Shown piece after piece: positions 62,178 through 64,000 of a DNA stretch of 64,000 nt; within the stretch, counting starts at the first letter, position 1; each line of letters starts with the position of its first letter. The notes below the pieces were generated by a model. The model did not search any database, was not told where the DNA came from, and was given only the letters and a program-made list of their open reading frames with translations. Both the position numbers and the translations under genes were made by a program. The stretch is taken from assembly GCA_027475525.1 (NCBI GenBank), contig JAMWFC010000059.1, forward strand, positions 62,001 to 126,000. Reading direction: 5' to 3'. The stretch is from Macrolepiota albuminosa (lineage: Eukaryota > Basidiomycota > Agaricomycetes > Agaricales > Agaricaceae).

Positions 62178-62544
62178 TTTCTTCAGTCTCCCTTACGCTC
62201 AAGAGCTCATTTACACTACGGTCGGCAACGTCTAACTCATCGGCAGTCGCAGATGCTCGCCAACACTTGACACCCTCGCGCCTTGCAACTACGGCAGGCA
62301 TTATCGACGCTTAGACTTCGCTAAGCTTATCGTGCTCTTGCCGCTTACCTTTGCCGTGTTCACTTACCACTTCTTCCTAGGCGCTTTACCTTAGCGCTTT
62401 ACACTTGCCGACACCCGTTACCGACCTGCCCGGGACTCCTCAAATCACTTATAGCGCGCCCAACGCAAATTCTTGGTACGGTAACACTATAGTTACATTT
62501 GTTACTGACCAAAACTTTGGGCGTCATCACTGGCATTACAACTC
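62178..62544. other. Unassigned GCGC-rich spacer
   Basis: Contains several AGCGC/GGCGC words like family E but no reading frame I can name. Confidence 0.35.
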
Positions 62545-63028
62545 CACCCTCCCAATCATCCTAGAATATGATGCCTCCAACTATGCCATTGCCAGAATTC
62601 TCTTGCAGATAGGATCTGATGGCAGGAAACCAATCATCCTAGAATGTGATGCCTCTGACTATGCCATTGCCGGAATTTTCTTGCAGATAGGATCTGACAG
62701 TGGGAAACCAGCCAGTCACTTTTTATACCTGGTCTATGATCAATGCCGAGCTCAACTACGACAATAAGGAGCTTCTCACCATTGTCAAAGCCTTCAAACA
62801 GTGGCAAGCCTACCTCAAGGGAGCAGATCCAGGTCTACTTGAATCACAACAACCTGCAGTACTTCACCACGACCAAGCAACTTAGCTGACAACAGGCCCG
62901 GTAGTCCAAAATCCTCTTGGAATATGACTTCACGATCCAGTACCGCCCAGGACGACTTGGAGCTAAACCCAATGCCCTCACCCAGCGACTGGACATCTAC
63001 TCCAAGAAGTCATTTGAGGTGGCATAAA
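62545..63028 (+). pseudogene. Family B RNase H fragment with a 78-bp tandem duplication
   Basis: PIILECDASDYAIAGIFLQI is the RNase H start (catalytic Asp in CDAS). The text continues in shifted frames as VTFYTWSMINAELNYDNKEL (catalytic Glu), LLTIVKAFKQWQAYLKG, and the tail IQYRPGRLGAKPNALTQR. The first motif is present twice (62552-62629 and 62630-62707). Stops include TAG near 62883. This is the RNase H part missing from the other family B copies, isolated between GCGC-rich sequence and unique DNA. Confidence 0.8.
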
Positions 63029-64000
63029 CATTGTCTACTTGAACTCTCAGAACAGAAAGAAGGCTGTAATACGAGCAACAACATCCTGCGCAGACGAGAA
63101 GCCAGGGCTTGGTGACTGCTCTGCATGGTTTGTATACAAATTATGATATCACTTATTTGGCTGTCATTGTGGTTACCGTGACATTCCTGCACTACACATG
63201 CTTGCGAGTACGATCTTGATGTCCTGGGATGAACAACGCAAGGAAATACTTTTGCTTCCGTCCATAGGTAAATTAATAGACTTAATGGCACCACATCAAA
63301 ACAAGGCGGTATGCCAGTAGCCCTTGACAATTTTCTGGAATGGAACCAGACGCTATCCGAGTATGCACATGATAAAACCAAAGTGTTAAGAGTTTACCAT
63401 GGTGTAGCAGTCTGTATTAGAAATGAAGAATCTGAAAGGGTTTAAAAAACAGTCACCTGGATATCATGAGAGATTGAGGAGGTATAGTTCCTTCTACAGA
63501 GGATTTACGTTTGTCATCCGGCCATTGCCAGTTTCTTATCTACCCTGATATCAATTGGGTAATGATAGATACAGATCTGAAACTATCCGAGAACAAAGAT
63601 CAGAACAGTGTACTTGGTTCTCAATTCCTCCTTTGATAGAGATTCTCCAAAAGTACGTGTAACGCATCATATTTTGTCAGTTTTCCCATCATATTGCCAT
63701 CTCCAGTTATGGGGGCAGGACGTTGACTTTCGGATCCATCCTCAATTGGTCTAATGCGCCACTGTCACAACTATCAACTAATATTTAATATTCTCACTTG
63801 GTAAAATTAAGTCTATACTGCTAATCAAAATATAGTAGTATGAGTGCCCGTTGTAGGCGCTCTCCAATCAACTATCTGTCCCATCTAGGTACGATACACA
63901 GAACCAAGCACTCCAATTACTTTGAAGGTGTTAACATGTCACACCCCATTAGGAAAGGTCGTCACAAACCGTTCATAAATATACTGACACGCCTGCTGGA
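63029..64000. other. No feature recognised
   Basis: Moderately AT-rich, with short frames only and no repeat shared with the rest of the window that I can see. Confidence 0.5.

Overview
The window looks like a transposon graveyard from a filamentous fungus, most likely a basidiomycete of the Agaricomycetes. The reasons are very short introns (about 46-83 bp, GT...AG) in the recognisable host genes, Ty3/gypsy elements whose integrases end in chromodomains, several Ty1/copia elements, and an intron-rich SUMO gene. No rRNA, tRNA or CRISPR was seen. Nearly all coding sequence belongs to LTR retrotransposons. Family letters A-E and the labels ORF0/1/2 are mine.

Layout: 1-890 end of a copia pol (+). 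1563-1777 a Tc1/mariner-type MITE. 1787-2222 a gag relic. 2322-5800 a broken copia pol (-). 5797-7140 a relic of an unrecognised transposon-borne protein (+). 7187-11835 rearranged pieces of gypsy family B (+). 11836-13407 a second relic of the unrecognised protein (-), broken by a family C LTR. 13773-20745 a degraded family A gypsy element (+) with a nested solo LTR. 20748-25708 a copia element with one long open gag-pol frame but a truncated 5' end. 25709-28450 another broken family B copy. 28605-29122 a solo family C LTR. 29538-36301 a complete, very young, non-autonomous family A element.

36600-42000 is the only stretch that looks like host sequence. It holds a Cys-rich multi-exon gene with a duplicated exon, an AT-rich segment, a complete five-exon SUMO gene, and a decayed polyketide synthase ketosynthase domain. 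42015-49148 holds a family B LTR fragment and two integrase-only pieces of a GCGC-rich family E, alternating with minus-strand intron-containing genes. 49149-53650 is a deleted family B element with two protease domains in one frame. 53945-62177 is a minus-strand multi-exon gene split by a nearly complete family C gypsy (55223-61040). 62545-63028 is a family B RNase H scrap. The last 0.9 kb shows nothing I recognise.

The main story is nesting and decay. Four insertions carry exact 5-bp target-site duplications and a fifth carries one with a single CpG-to-TpG mismatch. Internal stops are mostly TGA at arginine codons, which points to C-to-T decay at CpG. Against this background the young family A element stands out: its LTRs differ at one base, it has lost protease, RT, RNase H and the integrase core, its Gag is fused in frame to the integrase C-terminus and chromodomain, and it carries about 2.9 kb of extra sense-strand coding sequence of unrecognised function.
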